Below the pieces are notes generated by a model. That model did no database searches. It was given only the letters and a program-made list of their open reading frames with translations, and was not told the origin of the DNA. A program made the position numbers and the translations under genes. A DNA stretch of 64,000 nt from Novosphingobium cyanobacteriorum (GTDB lineage: Bacteria > Pseudomonadota > Alphaproteobacteria > Sphingomonadales > Sphingomonadaceae): assembly GCF_029436685.1 (NCBI RefSeq), contig NZ_JAROCY010000003.1:248001-312000 (forward strand), given 5' to 3'. Below are positions 1 to 14,146 of this stretch, piece by piece; the stretch's first letter is position 1; every line of letters begins with the position of its first letter.

Positions 1-704
1 TTCGTGGAAAAGCCGTCTGATCCGCCAACCATCCCCGGCGATCCGGCGCATTCGCTGGCTTCGATGGGCATCTATGTGTTCGAAACGAAGTTCCTGTTCG
101 AACAGCTGCGCCGCGATGCCGCCGATCCGGATTCCAAGCGTGATTTCGGTGGGGACATCATCCCCTACATCGTGAAGCACGGCAAGGCAGTGGCCCACCG
201 CTTCACCGACAGCTGCATTCGTGCGGCCGAGGAGATCGAGGAATACTGGCGCGACGTGGGCACGCTCGACGCCTATTTCGAGGCGAACCTCGATCTGACC
301 GACACGGTGCCCAAACTCAACATGTATGACCGCGACTGGCCGATCTGGACCGACCAGGTCGTGGCCGCTCCGGCCAAGTTCGTGCATGACGAGGATGGCC
401 GCCGGGGCATGGCGATCTCCTCCCTGATCTCGCAGGACTGCATCGTTTCGGGCGCAGTGGCGAAGAAATCGCTGCTGTTCACCGGCGTGAAGATGGGATC
501 GTGGTCCAGCGTGACCGAGGGCGTGATCCTGCCTTACTGCAACATCGGTCGCGGCGCGCGGTTGAGCAAAGTGATCCTCGATTCCGGGGTGCGCATTCCG
601 GAAGGCCTGATCGTGGGCGAAGATCCGGTGCTCGACGCCCAGCGTTTCCGCCGGACGGAGAACGGCGTGTGCCTGATCACCAAGGCGATGATCGAACGGT
701 TGAA

Positions 705-708
<4 letters not shown>
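1..708 (+). CDS. glgC: glucose-1-phosphate adenylyltransferase, C-terminal part (5' end outside window)
   Basis: The gene is open from base 1, so its start lies upstream; about 235 C-terminal residues are visible. GlgC makes ADP-glucose from glucose-1-phosphate and ATP, the committed step of bacterial glycogen synthesis. The visible part has the family's end of the nucleotidyltransferase domain (VEKPSDPP, then [17 protein letters not shown] and a YWRDVGT motif) followed by the left-handed beta-helix domain with hexapeptide-like turns ([22 protein letters not shown]). Its stop overlaps the glgA start (ATGA), which points to an operon with coupled translation. The call is secure; only the N-terminus is missing. 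Confidence 0.95.
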
Positions 709-5535
<4,827 letters not shown>

Positions 5536-5552
5536 AACCTGAAGGCAGCGCC

Positions 5553-6218
5553 TCAGGCTCCCAGCCTGCGTAGCGCCGGATCGATGAACGGACGGTTTAC
5601 GTGTTTGTACTTAGCGCGCTCGTCGAGGCTGAGTGGACGCGGCAGCAGACGGTTGAGCAGCAGCCGTCCAAAAGCCCAGTCGCCGAGGTCGGATTGCGCG
5701 TTGATGTGGCCTACCGCGCCAGCATCGGCGAAGCGGGCTCCCCATTGCCGCGCCAGCCGGTGGGCCTTGCCGATCGGCATGTAGGGGTCGTCGCGGCTGG
5801 CCACGAGGATCGAAGGAAATGGCAATTCGCTGGGCGGCACCGGCGCAAAGCGGGTGAGGCGACGGTCGAGCGGCCTGTCCTCCACATCTGGCGGGGCGAC
5901 CAGCAGGGCCCCGATCACCTTGCCACCTGCTTCGGGCCGGGCCGGCTGTTCATATTCCGCCCACCACGCCACGGCCAGGCATCCGAGCGAATGGGCCGCC
6001 AGGATCACCGGCCGGTCTGCGCGCTGGATCGCCAGGTTCAGCTTGTTCACCCAGGTATTGCGGTGGGGATCGTCCCACAGGCCCAGTTCAACGCGGTGGC
6101 AATCGGGCAATGCTTCTTCCCAGCGCGTCTGCCAATGGCCGGGGCCGCTGTTGGCAAGGCCCGGAACGGTAAGGATCAGGGGGTCGGCGGCCGTCGAACG
6201 GCCGGAAAGCGTGGCCAT
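5553..6218 (-). CDS. RBBP9/YdeN-family alpha/beta hydrolase
   Basis: A 221-residue small serine hydrolase of the RBBP9/YdeN family, substrate unknown. The opening TVPGLANSGPGHWQTRWE is the family hallmark. The triad is visible: Ser77 in AHSLG, an Asp at 143 or 144 in SRDDPY, and His171 in GHINAQS. There is no signal peptide, so it should be cytoplasmic. It converges on glgX with only 17 bases between, so the two are probably not co-transcribed. The family fold is clear but a specific function cannot be assigned. Confidence 0.85.
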   Translation of the reverse strand: MATLSGRSTAADPLILTVPGLANSGPGHWQTRWEEALPDCHRVELGLWDDPHRNTWVNKLNLAIQRADRPVILAAHSLGCLAVAWWAEYEQPARPEAGGKVIGALLVAPPDVEDRPLDRRLTRFAPVPPSELPFPSILVASRDDPYMPIGKAHRLARQWGARFADAGAVGHINAQSDLGDWAFGRLLLNRLLPRPLSLDERAKYKHVNRPFIDPALRRLGA

Positions 6219-6417
6219 GGTTCATGCTCCTGATGGATGGGCGGCCGGTCGACTCGGATTACGTCCCGACAGGTTCAAATTAACTCAACTCGTTCGATAG
6301 ACAATGTCGATGCGCCAAGGCGAGAGGCCTTTTCGTTGACCCGAGCAAAGCCCTGCTTTGCCGGTTTGCGCTTGCATCGGGCGGCGGCTTGTCGCAGGCG
6401 CGAAGGCCGGAAACGCC

Positions 6418-7191
6418 ATGCCCGCAAACGCAGCCCCGCCCCATCGCGCCAAGCGCCTGATCGTGTCGATCCATGACGTTTCGCCGCGTTCCGAACGGCA
6501 GGTGGACCAGCTTGCCGAGGCGCTTTCGCGCCGCGTGGGCGATGCGCGGTTCGCCATGCTGGTGATCCCGGATCACTGGCGCGAGGCTCCAATTGCTGGC
6601 AACGCAGCGTTCCATTCACGCCTGCGGGGGTGGGCCGATGCCGGGGTCGAAATGTTCCTGCATGGCTGGTGCCACCGTGATGAAACGCCCGCGACCGAAG
6701 GCCTTGCCGGGTTCAAGGGCAAGCACATGACCGCCGGTGAAGGTGAATTCCTGAACCTGCCCTATCAAACCGCGCGCGATCGCATGGCCGAGGGCAAGGC
6801 CATGCTGGAAGACATTCTCGGAAGGCCGCTGGCCGGCTTCATCGCCCCGGCCTGGCTTTATGGTGAAGGCGCGCTGAAGGCTCTGGCCGACGTGGGCTTC
6901 GACCTGGCCGAGGACCACATGAAGGTTTGGCGCCCCGCCACTGGCGAGGTGCTGGCCAGGGGGCCGGTGATCACCTGGGCCAGCCGCAGCAAGGCGCGCA
7001 TCCGCTCTTCGCTGTTCTTCTCCGCGCTCGCCCGCACGGCACTTGGCCCGATGCCAACCGTGCGCGTGGCTGTGCATCCCGGCGACACCACCGTGCCCGC
7101 GCTGCTCGAAAGCATTGACCGCACCCTTGCCCGCTTTGCCGCCAGCCACGCCGTTTCGCGCTATGCCGCGCTGCTGCCGGGCGCTGCCTGA
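6418..7191 (+). CDS. DUF2334 polysaccharide deacetylase-like protein
   Basis: This 257-residue protein belongs to the DUF2334 branch of the NodB-like carbohydrate deacetylases. It shows the metal-site opening SIHDVSP (His19, Asp20) and a later LHGWCHRDE segment, the usual His motif of the fold. I chose the ATG at 6418 because homologous sequence starts at RLIVSIHDVSP and a purine-rich stretch precedes it; a start 60 bases upstream is possible. A glycosyltransferase with a TTG start follows after two bases, so the pair is likely one operon that makes or modifies a cell-surface glycan or glycolipid. The substrate is unknown. Confidence 0.8.
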   Translation: MPANAAPPHRAKRLIVSIHDVSPRSERQVDQLAEALSRRVGDARFAMLVIPDHWREAPIAGNAAFHSRLRGWADAGVEMFLHGWCHRDETPATEGLAGFKGKHMTAGEGEFLNLPYQTARDRMAEGKAMLEDILGRPLAGFIAPAWLYGEGALKALADVGFDLAEDHMKVWRPATGEVLARGPVITWASRSKARIRSSLFFSALARTALGPMPTVRVAVHPGDTTVPALLESIDRTLARFAASHAVSRYAALLPGAA

Positions 7192-7193
7192 CC

Positions 7194-8315
7194 TTGCGCA
7201 TCCTCACCTTCCTGCACAGCTTCGAACCTGGCGGGGTGGAGCGGGTCGCCCTGCGGCTTCATGCGGCGTGGATGGCACAGGGTGTAGACTCGCGGCTGGT
7301 CATGGGGCGGCTGGATGGTGCGATGCGCCGCGAATGGCCCGGACTTCAGCCCGATGTGCTTGACAGCCACGGCATACCCACCGCTGCATGGGAAACGCTG
7401 TGGATGATCCTGCGCCTGCCTGGGGCGATCCTGCGGCACAGGCCCGACGTGCTGTTCTGCGCCGGCAATTCCTACACCGTGGTCTCGGTGGCGATGAAGC
7501 TGCTTCTCGGTCGCAAGTGCCCGCCGATCGTCGCCAAGATCAGCAATGACCTGGTCAGATCGGACCTGCCTGCCCCGGCCCGCTGGTTCTACTATCGCTG
7601 GTTGCGGATACAGGGCCGGCATATTGACCGCGTGGTGGGCATGGCCCCGCCCATGCGCGACGAACTGCGCGTGCTGATGGCGGTATCGGATGATCGCATC
7701 GCCATCGTCGACGATCCTTCGCTCGATGCTGCTGACATTCCCACTCTTGCCGCCGCTCGTGATGTGGCGACGGCAGAGCGCGCCGCGCGCAAGGGACGGC
7801 GCTATCTCGCGATCGGGCGGCTCGCCGCTCAGAAGAACTTCGGGCTGTTGCTCGAAGCCTTTGCCCGAATGGCCGGAAAGGACGATCGGCTTGCGATCAT
7901 CGGCGAAGGTGGCCAGCGCAAGGCGCTCGAAGCCCTGGCCGCTCGGCTGGGGATCACGGGCCGGGTGACCATGCCCGGCCACATCAACCCGCTGCACGGG
8001 GAACTGGCGCAGGCTGACGCGCTGGTGCTGTCTTCCGATTATGAAGGCGTGCCTGCCGTCGTCGTGGAAGCACTCGCCGCAGGACTGCCGGTGGTGAGCA
8101 CGCGGTGCAGCGTTTCGATGGACGATATGCTCGACCATGGCCGTTTCGGCATACTCGTGCCGACTGGCGACGCCGCCGCGCTGGCTACCGCGATGGAGGA
8201 TATCCCGACGTTCGCCTACAATGCGGCGGCAGCCCGCGCGCATGCCAATCGGTTCACCGTAGAGATAGCATCGCGCGACTATCTGGCCGCGATGCGGGCG
8301 TCCGTCCGCAGGTGA
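7194..8315 (+). CDS. GT4-family glycosyltransferase
   Basis: A 373-residue retaining GT-B glycosyltransferase. The N-terminal domain begins RILTFLHSFEPGGVERV, the usual opening of the group 1 family; the C-terminal domain carries GRLAAQKNFGLLLEAF and the E-x7-E type motif within SSDYEGVPAVVVEALAAGLPVV. The start is TTG, two bases after the deacetylase stop, and no better start lies nearby, so translation is probably coupled. Sugar donor and acceptor are not deducible. It lies in a run of forward genes (6418-11057) with a second GT4 enzyme and a multi-span membrane protein. Confidence 0.85.
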   Translation: MRILTFLHSFEPGGVERVALRLHAAWMAQGVDSRLVMGRLDGAMRREWPGLQPDVLDSHGIPTAAWETLWMILRLPGAILRHRPDVLFCAGNSYTVVSVAMKLLLGRKCPPIVAKISNDLVRSDLPAPARWFYYRWLRIQGRHIDRVVGMAPPMRDELRVLMAVSDDRIAIVDDPSLDAADIPTLAAARDVATAERAARKGRRYLAIGRLAAQKNFGLLLEAFARMAGKDDRLAIIGEGGQRKALEALAARLGITGRVTMPGHINPLHGELAQADALVLSSDYEGVPAVVVEALAAGLPVVSTRCSVSMDDMLDHGRFGILVPTGDAAALATAMEDIPTFAYNAAAARAHANRFTVEIASRDYLAAMRASVRR

Positions 8316-8385
8316 GCCGCGCCCGCATTTTCTGTGGCCACGGCACAACGGTCAAGGTAACGCCGTGCCGCATAGTGGAAGCCTG

Positions 8386-9324
8386 ATGACCGAGACGATT
8401 ATCCCCTTACCGGCCCCAGAGCCTGGCGGCGCACTGCGCAAGTGGAGCACCTATATCGGCCCGGCGATTTCCGTCGCCATCCTCGTGGCGGTGGTGCTGG
8501 AACTGCGCAAGCTGAACTGGGTGCTGGTGTGGTCGATCATCCCCACCTCGCCGCTGATCTGGACCGTGCTGTTCTTCAGCTACATGGCCGGACCGTTCTC
8601 GGACTGGGTGATTTTCCGCCGCCTGTGGGGCATTCCCGCTTCGGGCATCTTCCCGCTGCTGAAGAAGCTGATCGGCAACGAACTGCTGCTTGGCTATGTC
8701 GGTGAAGTCTATTTCTATGACTGGGCCCGCCGCCATGTGAAGATGGAAGGCAGCCCCTTCGGCGCGGTGAAGGACGTGGCGATCCTGTCGGCGCTGGCAG
8801 GCAATATCATGACCGTGGTCATGCTCATCGTCACCTGGCCGGTGATCAGGGAACTGCAGTTTGGCGAGGTGATGGAACTGCCCTTCGGCATTTCGCTGAA
8901 GCTCGGCGTCAACGTGCTGGCGATCTCGATCGTCTTCATCCTGTTGACGTCGGTCGTTATCATGTTCTTCCGCAACGGACTGTTCAGCCTGCCACGGCGT
9001 GACCTGTGGTTCGTGTTCGGTGTCCACTGCCTGCGCCTGCTCGCCAACACCGGGCTTTCAGCGCTCGCCTGGCACCTGATCCTGCCGGAAGTCTCCATCG
9101 ATTCCTGGCTGTTGCTGTCCACGGTGCGCCTGCTGCTGTCGCGCCTGCCGCTCATTCCCAACAAGGATCTCGCCTTCGCCGGCCTGTCCACCATGCTTGC
9201 GGGCAAGGAGGTTCAGACCGGAGTCATGATCGCCATGATTTCCATGCTGATCGTGGCAACCCACGTCGTGATCTTCATCTCGCTGATGATTCTCGACCTG
9301 GCGCAGAAGGAGAAGAATGCATGA
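8386..9324 (+). CDS. multi-span integral membrane protein, function unknown
   Basis: This 312-residue protein has about seven hydrophobic segments, beginning with YIGPAISVAILVAVVLEL and including WTVLFFSYMAGPFSDWVIF, LGVNVLAISIVFILLTSVVI and a last helix near VATHVVIFISLMILDL. Its overall look resembles flippase-like or lysylphosphatidylglycerol-synthase membrane regions, but I recognise no diagnostic motif. I use the ATG at 8386, ten bases after a GGAAG ribosome-binding stretch, rather than a GTG 21 bases upstream. Its stop overlaps the start of the DUF2141 gene. Given its glycosyltransferase neighbours, it could move or present a lipid-linked sugar; that is inference. Confidence 0.75.
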   Translation: MTETIIPLPAPEPGGALRKWSTYIGPAISVAILVAVVLELRKLNWVLVWSIIPTSPLIWTVLFFSYMAGPFSDWVIFRRLWGIPASGIFPLLKKLIGNELLLGYVGEVYFYDWARRHVKMEGSPFGAVKDVAILSALAGNIMTVVMLIVTWPVIRELQFGEVMELPFGISLKLGVNVLAISIVFILLTSVVIMFFRNGLFSLPRRDLWFVFGVHCLRLLANTGLSALAWHLILPEVSIDSWLLLSTVRLLLSRLPLIPNKDLAFAGLSTMLAGKEVQTGVMIAMISMLIVATHVVIFISLMILDLAQKEKNA

Positions 9325-9851
9325 AACGACTGCTGTTGCTGGGGGCCGCGGCCCCCTTCCTGACGGCGGCCTACCTTCCCTCGACCCCCGATCTGGGCAA
9401 GGCCGAGGCGCAATGCCGTGCAAACGAGACCGGCCCCGCGTTCATGGTCGACGTGACCGGCCTCAAGAACCGCACCGGGCGGATCAAGGTTGAAGTGTAC
9501 CCCGCCAACGACCAGGACTTCCTGGCAGACGACAACGTGCTGATCATGGCCGGCAAGACCTTTCGCCGCGCCGAGGCGGCCGCACCGGCCAGCGGCGATG
9601 CGCGGTTCTGCCTGCGCCTGCCCGGCCCCGGCCGCTATGCGGTGACCGTGCTGCATGACACCGATTCCAACCGCAAGTTCAACTGGACGCACGACGGCAT
9701 CGGCTTTTCGAACAATCCCAAGCTCGGCTGGTCCAAGCCCAAGGCCGCTGGCGTGGCGGTCAACGCCGGTGCGGGTCTTACGCCGTTGCGGATCGTGATG
9801 AATTACCGTAACGGCCTGATGTCCGTGGGACCGGTCAAGGCGGCGCGGTAA
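9321..9851 (+). CDS. secreted DUF2141-family protein
   Basis: A 176-residue exported protein. It has a short signal peptide (MKRLLLLGAAAPFLTAAYLP) and then a DUF2141 domain, a small immunoglobulin-like beta fold with typical blocks such as GRIKVEVYPANDQDFL, GRYAVTVLHDTDSNRKFNW and GIGFSNNPKLGWSKPK. It starts with ATG overlapping the stop of the membrane protein gene, so the two are co-expressed. Family members are often periplasmic and of unknown function. It sits between a membrane protein and a GT4 enzyme, which suggests envelope work. Confidence 0.85.
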   Translation: MKRLLLLGAAAPFLTAAYLPSTPDLGKAEAQCRANETGPAFMVDVTGLKNRTGRIKVEVYPANDQDFLADDNVLIMAGKTFRRAEAAAPASGDARFCLRLPGPGRYAVTVLHDTDSNRKFNWTHDGIGFSNNPKLGWSKPKAAGVAVNAGAGLTPLRIVMNYRNGLMSVGPVKAAR

Positions 9852-9878
9852 CGCACCGCGGCAGGAGCTGCTGGGTCG

Positions 9879-11057
9879 ATGAAACTGGTAGACGTCTGCG
9901 CCTTCTACGCGCCCAAGGGTGGCGGCGTGCGCACCTATATCGATCGCAAGCTGAAGGCCGGCGCGGCGATGGGCCACGAAGTGGTCGTCATCGCGCCGGG
10001 TGAGCGCACCCGCGTTGAAGAGCGCGGCCCCAACGCCCGCATCGTGTGGCTGAAATCCACGCTCTTCCCGCTCGACTTCAACTACCGGTACTTCTCCGAT
10101 GTCGATGCGCTCTATGCCACGCTCGACATCGAGAAGCCCGATTTCGTCGAGGCCTCGTCCCCTTGGCGCAGCGCCAGCATCATTGCCGACTGGCCGGGCA
10201 AGGCGCCGCGCGCGCTGATCATGCATGCCGATCCGCTGTCCGCCTATGCCTATCGCTGGCTGGATCCGGTTGCCAAGCGCGACACCATCGACGGACTGTT
10301 CGACCGTTACTGGCGCCACCTGCGCGCGCTCGATGAATCCTACGACATGATCGTCAGTGCCAGCGCCGGGCTAACCGCGCGGCTGACCGCCGGCGGGCTG
10401 ACCCGCGTGGTCACCAACCCGATGGGTGTTGACCCCGGCGTGTTCAGCCCTGCCCTGCGCGACGCGCGGCTGCGCAAGGGCCTGCTGGAAATGTGCGAGC
10501 TGCCAGAGGAAGCCACGCTGCTGCTTGGCGTCGGCCGTTTCGCGCCGGAAAAGCGCTGGCCCATGCTGGTCGATGCCGTCACCGCCGCTGGTCATCGCAA
10601 GCCGGTGGGGCTGGTGCTGGCTGGCCAGGGGCGTGATCGCAAGTCGATCGAGCGGCGCATCGGCGGCAATCCGCACGTACGCATCCTCGCGCCGATCACC
10701 GACCGTGGCGAACTCGCCCGCGTGATGGCCAGCGCCGATGCGCTGATCCACGGTTGCGAGGCCGAGACATTCTGCATGGTCGCGGCCGAGGCGACCGCCA
10801 GCGGCCTGCCGCTCATCGCGCCCGATGAAGGCGGCGCCGCCGACCAGGCGCGCGCCAACGATGGCATCATCTATGAATCCGCCAATCCCGCCGCCTGTGC
10901 CGAAGCGGTAGTGGAATACTGCTTTGGCCGCGAGGCCGGCACCATCGGCCCCCGCGCCGACATCCCTGCCCCGCGCACGATGGACGATCACTTCCGCGAG
11001 CTCTTCGCCAGCTACGAACGCATCGTCACCGAAGGCCGCCGCCCGCTTGCCGCCTGA
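9879..11057 (+). CDS. GT4-family glycosyltransferase
   Basis: A 392-residue GT-B glycosyltransferase. The N-terminus MKLVDVCAFYAPKGGGVRTYI is the donor/acceptor loop of GT4 enzymes acting on lipid acceptors, and the C-terminal half has GVGRFAPEKRWPMLVDAV and the acidic motif in HGCEAETFCMVAAEATASGLPLI. It follows the DUF2141 gene by 27 bases and closes the forward cluster. A GT4 enzyme next to a DUF2141 and a DUF2334 protein suggests a glycolipid or exopolysaccharide step. Substrates are unknown. Confidence 0.85.
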   Translation: MKLVDVCAFYAPKGGGVRTYIDRKLKAGAAMGHEVVVIAPGERTRVEERGPNARIVWLKSTLFPLDFNYRYFSDVDALYATLDIEKPDFVEASSPWRSASIIADWPGKAPRALIMHADPLSAYAYRWLDPVAKRDTIDGLFDRYWRHLRALDESYDMIVSASAGLTARLTAGGLTRVVTNPMGVDPGVFSPALRDARLRKGLLEMCELPEEATLLLGVGRFAPEKRWPMLVDAVTAAGHRKPVGLVLAGQGRDRKSIERRIGGNPHVRILAPITDRGELARVMASADALIHGCEAETFCMVAAEATASGLPLIAPDEGGAADQARANDGIIYESANPAACAEAVVEYCFGREAGTIGPRADIPAPRTMDDHFRELFASYERIVTEGRRPLAA

Positions 11058-11155
11058 TCAGGGCGGTCTCGCCGATTCACGCGGGTAAAAGGCCGATTTT
11101 CTAATTTAATTTGATTATATCAATAACTTATATTGCCCAGGACACTGGGCTGCGG

Positions 11156-11196
11156 AGTTGACATACTACCCCTCAAGCGTGTCAACCTTGTCAACT
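11156..11196. repeat. three copies of a GTTGACA/TGTCAAC motif, one inverted
   Basis: The spacer between the GT4 gene and the TonB-dependent receptor holds AGTTGACA at 11156-11163, TGTCAAC at 11180-11186 and TGTCAACT at 11189-11196. The outer pair is a perfect 8-base inverted repeat and the two right-hand copies are direct repeats nine bases apart. It could be a protein-binding site or chance; no downstream gene starts here in the forward direction. Confidence 0.4.
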
Positions 11197-11212
11197 TGGC
11201 CCCTCCGCGACG

Positions 11213-11242
11213 AAAAAGCGGCAGCAGGATTGCTCCTGCCGC
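11213..11242 (-). terminator. intrinsic terminator of the TonB-dependent receptor gene
   Basis: On the minus strand, a GC-rich hairpin (GCGGCAGGA and TCCTGCTGCCGC around a GCAA loop, with a small bulge) is followed directly by five T. It lies about 60 bases past the receptor stop, in the right orientation for rho-independent termination. Confidence 0.7.
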
Positions 11243-11304
11243 CGCCAGTTTCAGGGTGGAACCCGATGGTCCCGGCCGACCGGTGAGCCGACCGGGGCAG
11301 TACA

Positions 11305-13908
11305 TCAGAACTTGAGCGAAGCGTCGATGCCGAAGGTGCGCGGCATGTTGAAGTTGCCGTAGTCACCCAGGATGTTGCTGTTGTTGCCGATCACCACCAC
11401 GTTCGGCACGCCGGAGGCCTGGGTCGACTGGACGGAGGGCAGGCTGTTCGACGGGTCGCGGCGATAGACCAGCTGGTTGTTGAACAGGTTGCGGCTCCAC
11501 AGACCCACGTTCAGCTTGTTGCTGCCGCCACCCAGACCGATGTCCAGCAGCGAGAGGCGCGCATTGACGATGAAGCTTTCATCGGCCTTCGTCGCGAACT
11601 GGTCGAAGCTCTGGGTCGCCTGCGAATAGTTCGCATCGATGTGGAACTTCGGACGGGCGCCACCGAAGATCTCGGGGAACTCGTAGTCGATCGCGGCGCT
11701 CGCGGCATTGCGCGGGGTGTACACGATGTAGAACTTCTGCAGCACCGTGGTGCTGTTGCCGGTCGCAACGCCTGCAGAGGTGAACTCGCTGTACGTCACC
11801 GGCACCGCGGGGATGTCGGTGTAGGTGTAGGCATAGGACAGATCGATCTTCAGGCCTTCGGTCGGCTTGACCGTCAGGTCCGCCTCGACGCCGCGGATCT
11901 TGGTGGTGCCGGGGGCGTTGAAGGTGACGAGGTTGTTGAAGTTGCCCGTCGCGGTCGGCTGGATGGTCGACAAGTCGACCTGGCTGCCCTTGCGGTCCAT
12001 CATGTAGGCCGCGATGTTGATGCGGGCGTGCCGGTTGAAGAGGTCCGCCTTCAGGCCGACCTCGTAGTTCTTCACGTCTTCAGGATTGAACGCGCGGTAG
12101 TCGGAGGTACGCGAGCTGGCGCCACCGGCGCGGTAGCCGGTCGAATACTTTACGTAGCCGTGCACGTCGTTGTTGAAGTCGTAGGCAACGGTCGCCATCG
12201 GGTTGAAGCGCGTCCATACCTTGTCGAGCGGCGTGTAGCCGTTCCTCTGCAGGATCGCGGCGTTGGCCGGATTGCGATAGTCGATGTTGCGCGAGACCAG
12301 GAGAGCGCCCTGCTTCTCGTCACGGGTGTAGCGACCGCCCACCGTGATGTGCAGCTGCTCGGATGCATTCCAGGTCAGCTGTCCATAGGCAGCGTAGCTC
12401 TTTGACCGCACTTCCGAAGCTCGGTCAATGTTGCAGCCACGGACCGCATTCCCGACGAAATCGTCGGCCGTGGAGGGATTGGTGGCGGCGCAGAACGGGA
12501 TCGGGGCGAAGGTCGCGCTGGTGGGCGACACATAGGTGATGCCCATCGAGTTCGGGGTCGCCGCGTCGTCGCTGACATGCTCGTTGAAGTAGTAGAGGCC
12601 CGCGACGTAATCGACCGAACCGATCGTGCCGACGGCCTGCAGTTCCTGGCTGAACTGGTTCTGGTGAAGGTCGGCAAGGCTGTAGCGGCTGAACGCGCAG
12701 TTCGCACCGGCGCAGGCGCTGGTATAGTTGACGACCGGCACGCGGTGATAGCCGCCGGAGTTGTCATACTGTTCCACGTTGACGCCGCGCCAGGCGGTGA
12801 TCGAGCGCAGTTCCAGTTCGGGCGAGACCTTCCACTTCAGCACGTTGGTGAAGCCGTGGGTCTTGTCGACGCTGTTTTGCTGCGGCACGCCGATGTCGGC
12901 CGTGCGCATCAGGGTGTCGCCGTTGATGACGACGCCCGGCGGGAGCGCCTTGATCGTGCCCTGCGTGCCGGTGAACGCGGTGCCCGGGGTGACGCATGTG
13001 CTGCCGGCGGGGATCGCGATCGGTGCGGCGTTGGTGCCGCCGCTCAGGCAGTTGTTCGGATTGTAGTTGAGCAACTGGCTGTAGAACGGCGTATTCTCGT
13101 CACGCGCCACGTCATAGGAGAAATCGTTGGTCACGCCTTCAACCGGCTGCCAGCGCACGGCGGCGCGGAAGCCCTTGCGATTGAAGTAGCCCCAGCCGGC
13201 CTGGCCGGCGAGCGGGTTCTTCGTGATCGCGTCCTGATGCTGGTAAACGCCGTCAAGCTTGATCGAGAAGCCGGCGAACTTGGGCAGGTTCAGGTGGATC
13301 GCGGCATTGCGCGAGCCGATGTTGCCCACGCCGCCGTCAATGCTGCCGCCGAATTCACCGGTCGGCATCTTGGAGATGAGCGAGAGCGCGCCGCCTTCGG
13401 TGTTGCGCCCGAAGAGGGTGCCCTGCGGCCCCTTGAGCACTTCAACGCGCTCGATGTCGAACAGGCCGGTGTTCAGGCCATGCTGGCGGCCGAGGTAGAC
13501 GCCGTCGATGTAGACGCCGACACCCTGTTCACGCGCCGGCTGGTTGGCGTCGAGCGGCACGATGCCACGGATGCCGATGGTCAGCGCCGACTGGCGTGCT
13601 TCGAACGTGGCCACGCGCAGCGAGGGAACGCCGCCGTCGGCAAGGTCGAGCAGGCTCTGGACCTTGCGCTCCTTGATCGTTTCGGCACCCATGACCGAGA
13701 TCGAGATCGGCGTCTTCTGCAGGTTGGTTTCGCGCTTGGTGGCGGTCACGACGATTTCGGTCAGGCCGCTGTTGCCGGTTCCTTCCGCGGCGGGCGCGTC
13801 GGCTGCTGCGGGGGCATCCTGCTCGGCGGCAAAGGCCGGGGCGGCAGCGAGCGCAACCGCGCCCACGCTCGCCAGCAGGCTGGCACGAACAAGGAGATCG
13901 ATCTGCAT
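11305..13908 (-). CDS. TonB-dependent outer-membrane receptor
   Basis: About 867 residues. A signal peptide (residues about 1-27, ending in AFA) is followed by a TonB-box-like GLTEIVVTATKRETNLQKTP, a plug domain (GVGVYIDGVYLGRQ, GPQGTLFGRNTEGGALSL) and a long beta-barrel ending in aromatic-containing FGIDASLKF. The sequence resembles the large sphingomonad receptor family often linked to uptake of organic substrates, but the ligand cannot be read. I prefer the second Met (start 13908) because GAGGGA sits at ideal distance; the first Met would be at 13920. The upstream 240 bases are AT-rich and contain no gene. No FecI/FecR pair or isopeptidase is next to it. Confidence 0.93.
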   Translation of the reverse strand: MQIDLLVRASLLASVGAVALAAAPAFAAEQDAPAAADAPAAEGTGNSGLTEIVVTATKRETNLQKTPISISVMGAETIKERKVQSLLDLADGGVPSLRVATFEARQSALTIGIRGIVPLDANQPAREQGVGVYIDGVYLGRQHGLNTGLFDIERVEVLKGPQGTLFGRNTEGGALSLISKMPTGEFGGSIDGGVGNIGSRNAAIHLNLPKFAGFSIKLDGVYQHQDAITKNPLAGQAGWGYFNRKGFRAAVRWQPVEGVTNDFSYDVARDENTPFYSQLLNYNPNNCLSGGTNAAPIAIPAGSTCVTPGTAFTGTQGTIKALPPGVVINGDTLMRTADIGVPQQNSVDKTHGFTNVLKWKVSPELELRSITAWRGVNVEQYDNSGGYHRVPVVNYTSACAGANCAFSRYSLADLHQNQFSQELQAVGTIGSVDYVAGLYYFNEHVSDDAATPNSMGITYVSPTSATFAPIPFCAATNPSTADDFVGNAVRGCNIDRASEVRSKSYAAYGQLTWNASEQLHITVGGRYTRDEKQGALLVSRNIDYRNPANAAILQRNGYTPLDKVWTRFNPMATVAYDFNNDVHGYVKYSTGYRAGGASSRTSDYRAFNPEDVKNYEVGLKADLFNRHARINIAAYMMDRKGSQVDLSTIQPTATGNFNNLVTFNAPGTTKIRGVEADLTVKPTEGLKIDLSYAYTYTDIPAVPVTYSEFTSAGVATGNSTTVLQKFYIVYTPRNAASAAIDYEFPEIFGGARPKFHIDANYSQATQSFDQFATKADESFIVNARLSLLDIGLGGGSNKLNVGLWSRNLFNNQLVYRRDPSNSLPSVQSTQASGVPNVVVIGNNSNILGDYGNFNMPRTFGIDASLKF

Positions 13909-14146
13909 AAATTCCCTCATCTGGCAGGGACGTTTGTGTCCCCTGACGAGGCGCCTCTAGGCTCGAAAAAAAACACTTTTGTGACGGAATCATTTTAACA
14001 ACCACGTCGACTTCGCGGAAGTTTGCAGTAGGTTGACCAAAATCTGGCTAAATCCAGCTTTATTTGCCTTCTGAACGAATGCCTCGATAGAATTATTACA
14101 TTTTAGTTACATATTCTTGACTGAAAACTGACTTCAAAGGCTGCAC

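Noticed and set aside
11305..13908. TonB-dependent receptor as importer of the RiPP product
   Set aside because: It lies 9-11 kb away with unrelated operons between, and no isopeptidase or FecI/FecR genes accompany it; sphingomonads have dozens of such receptors.
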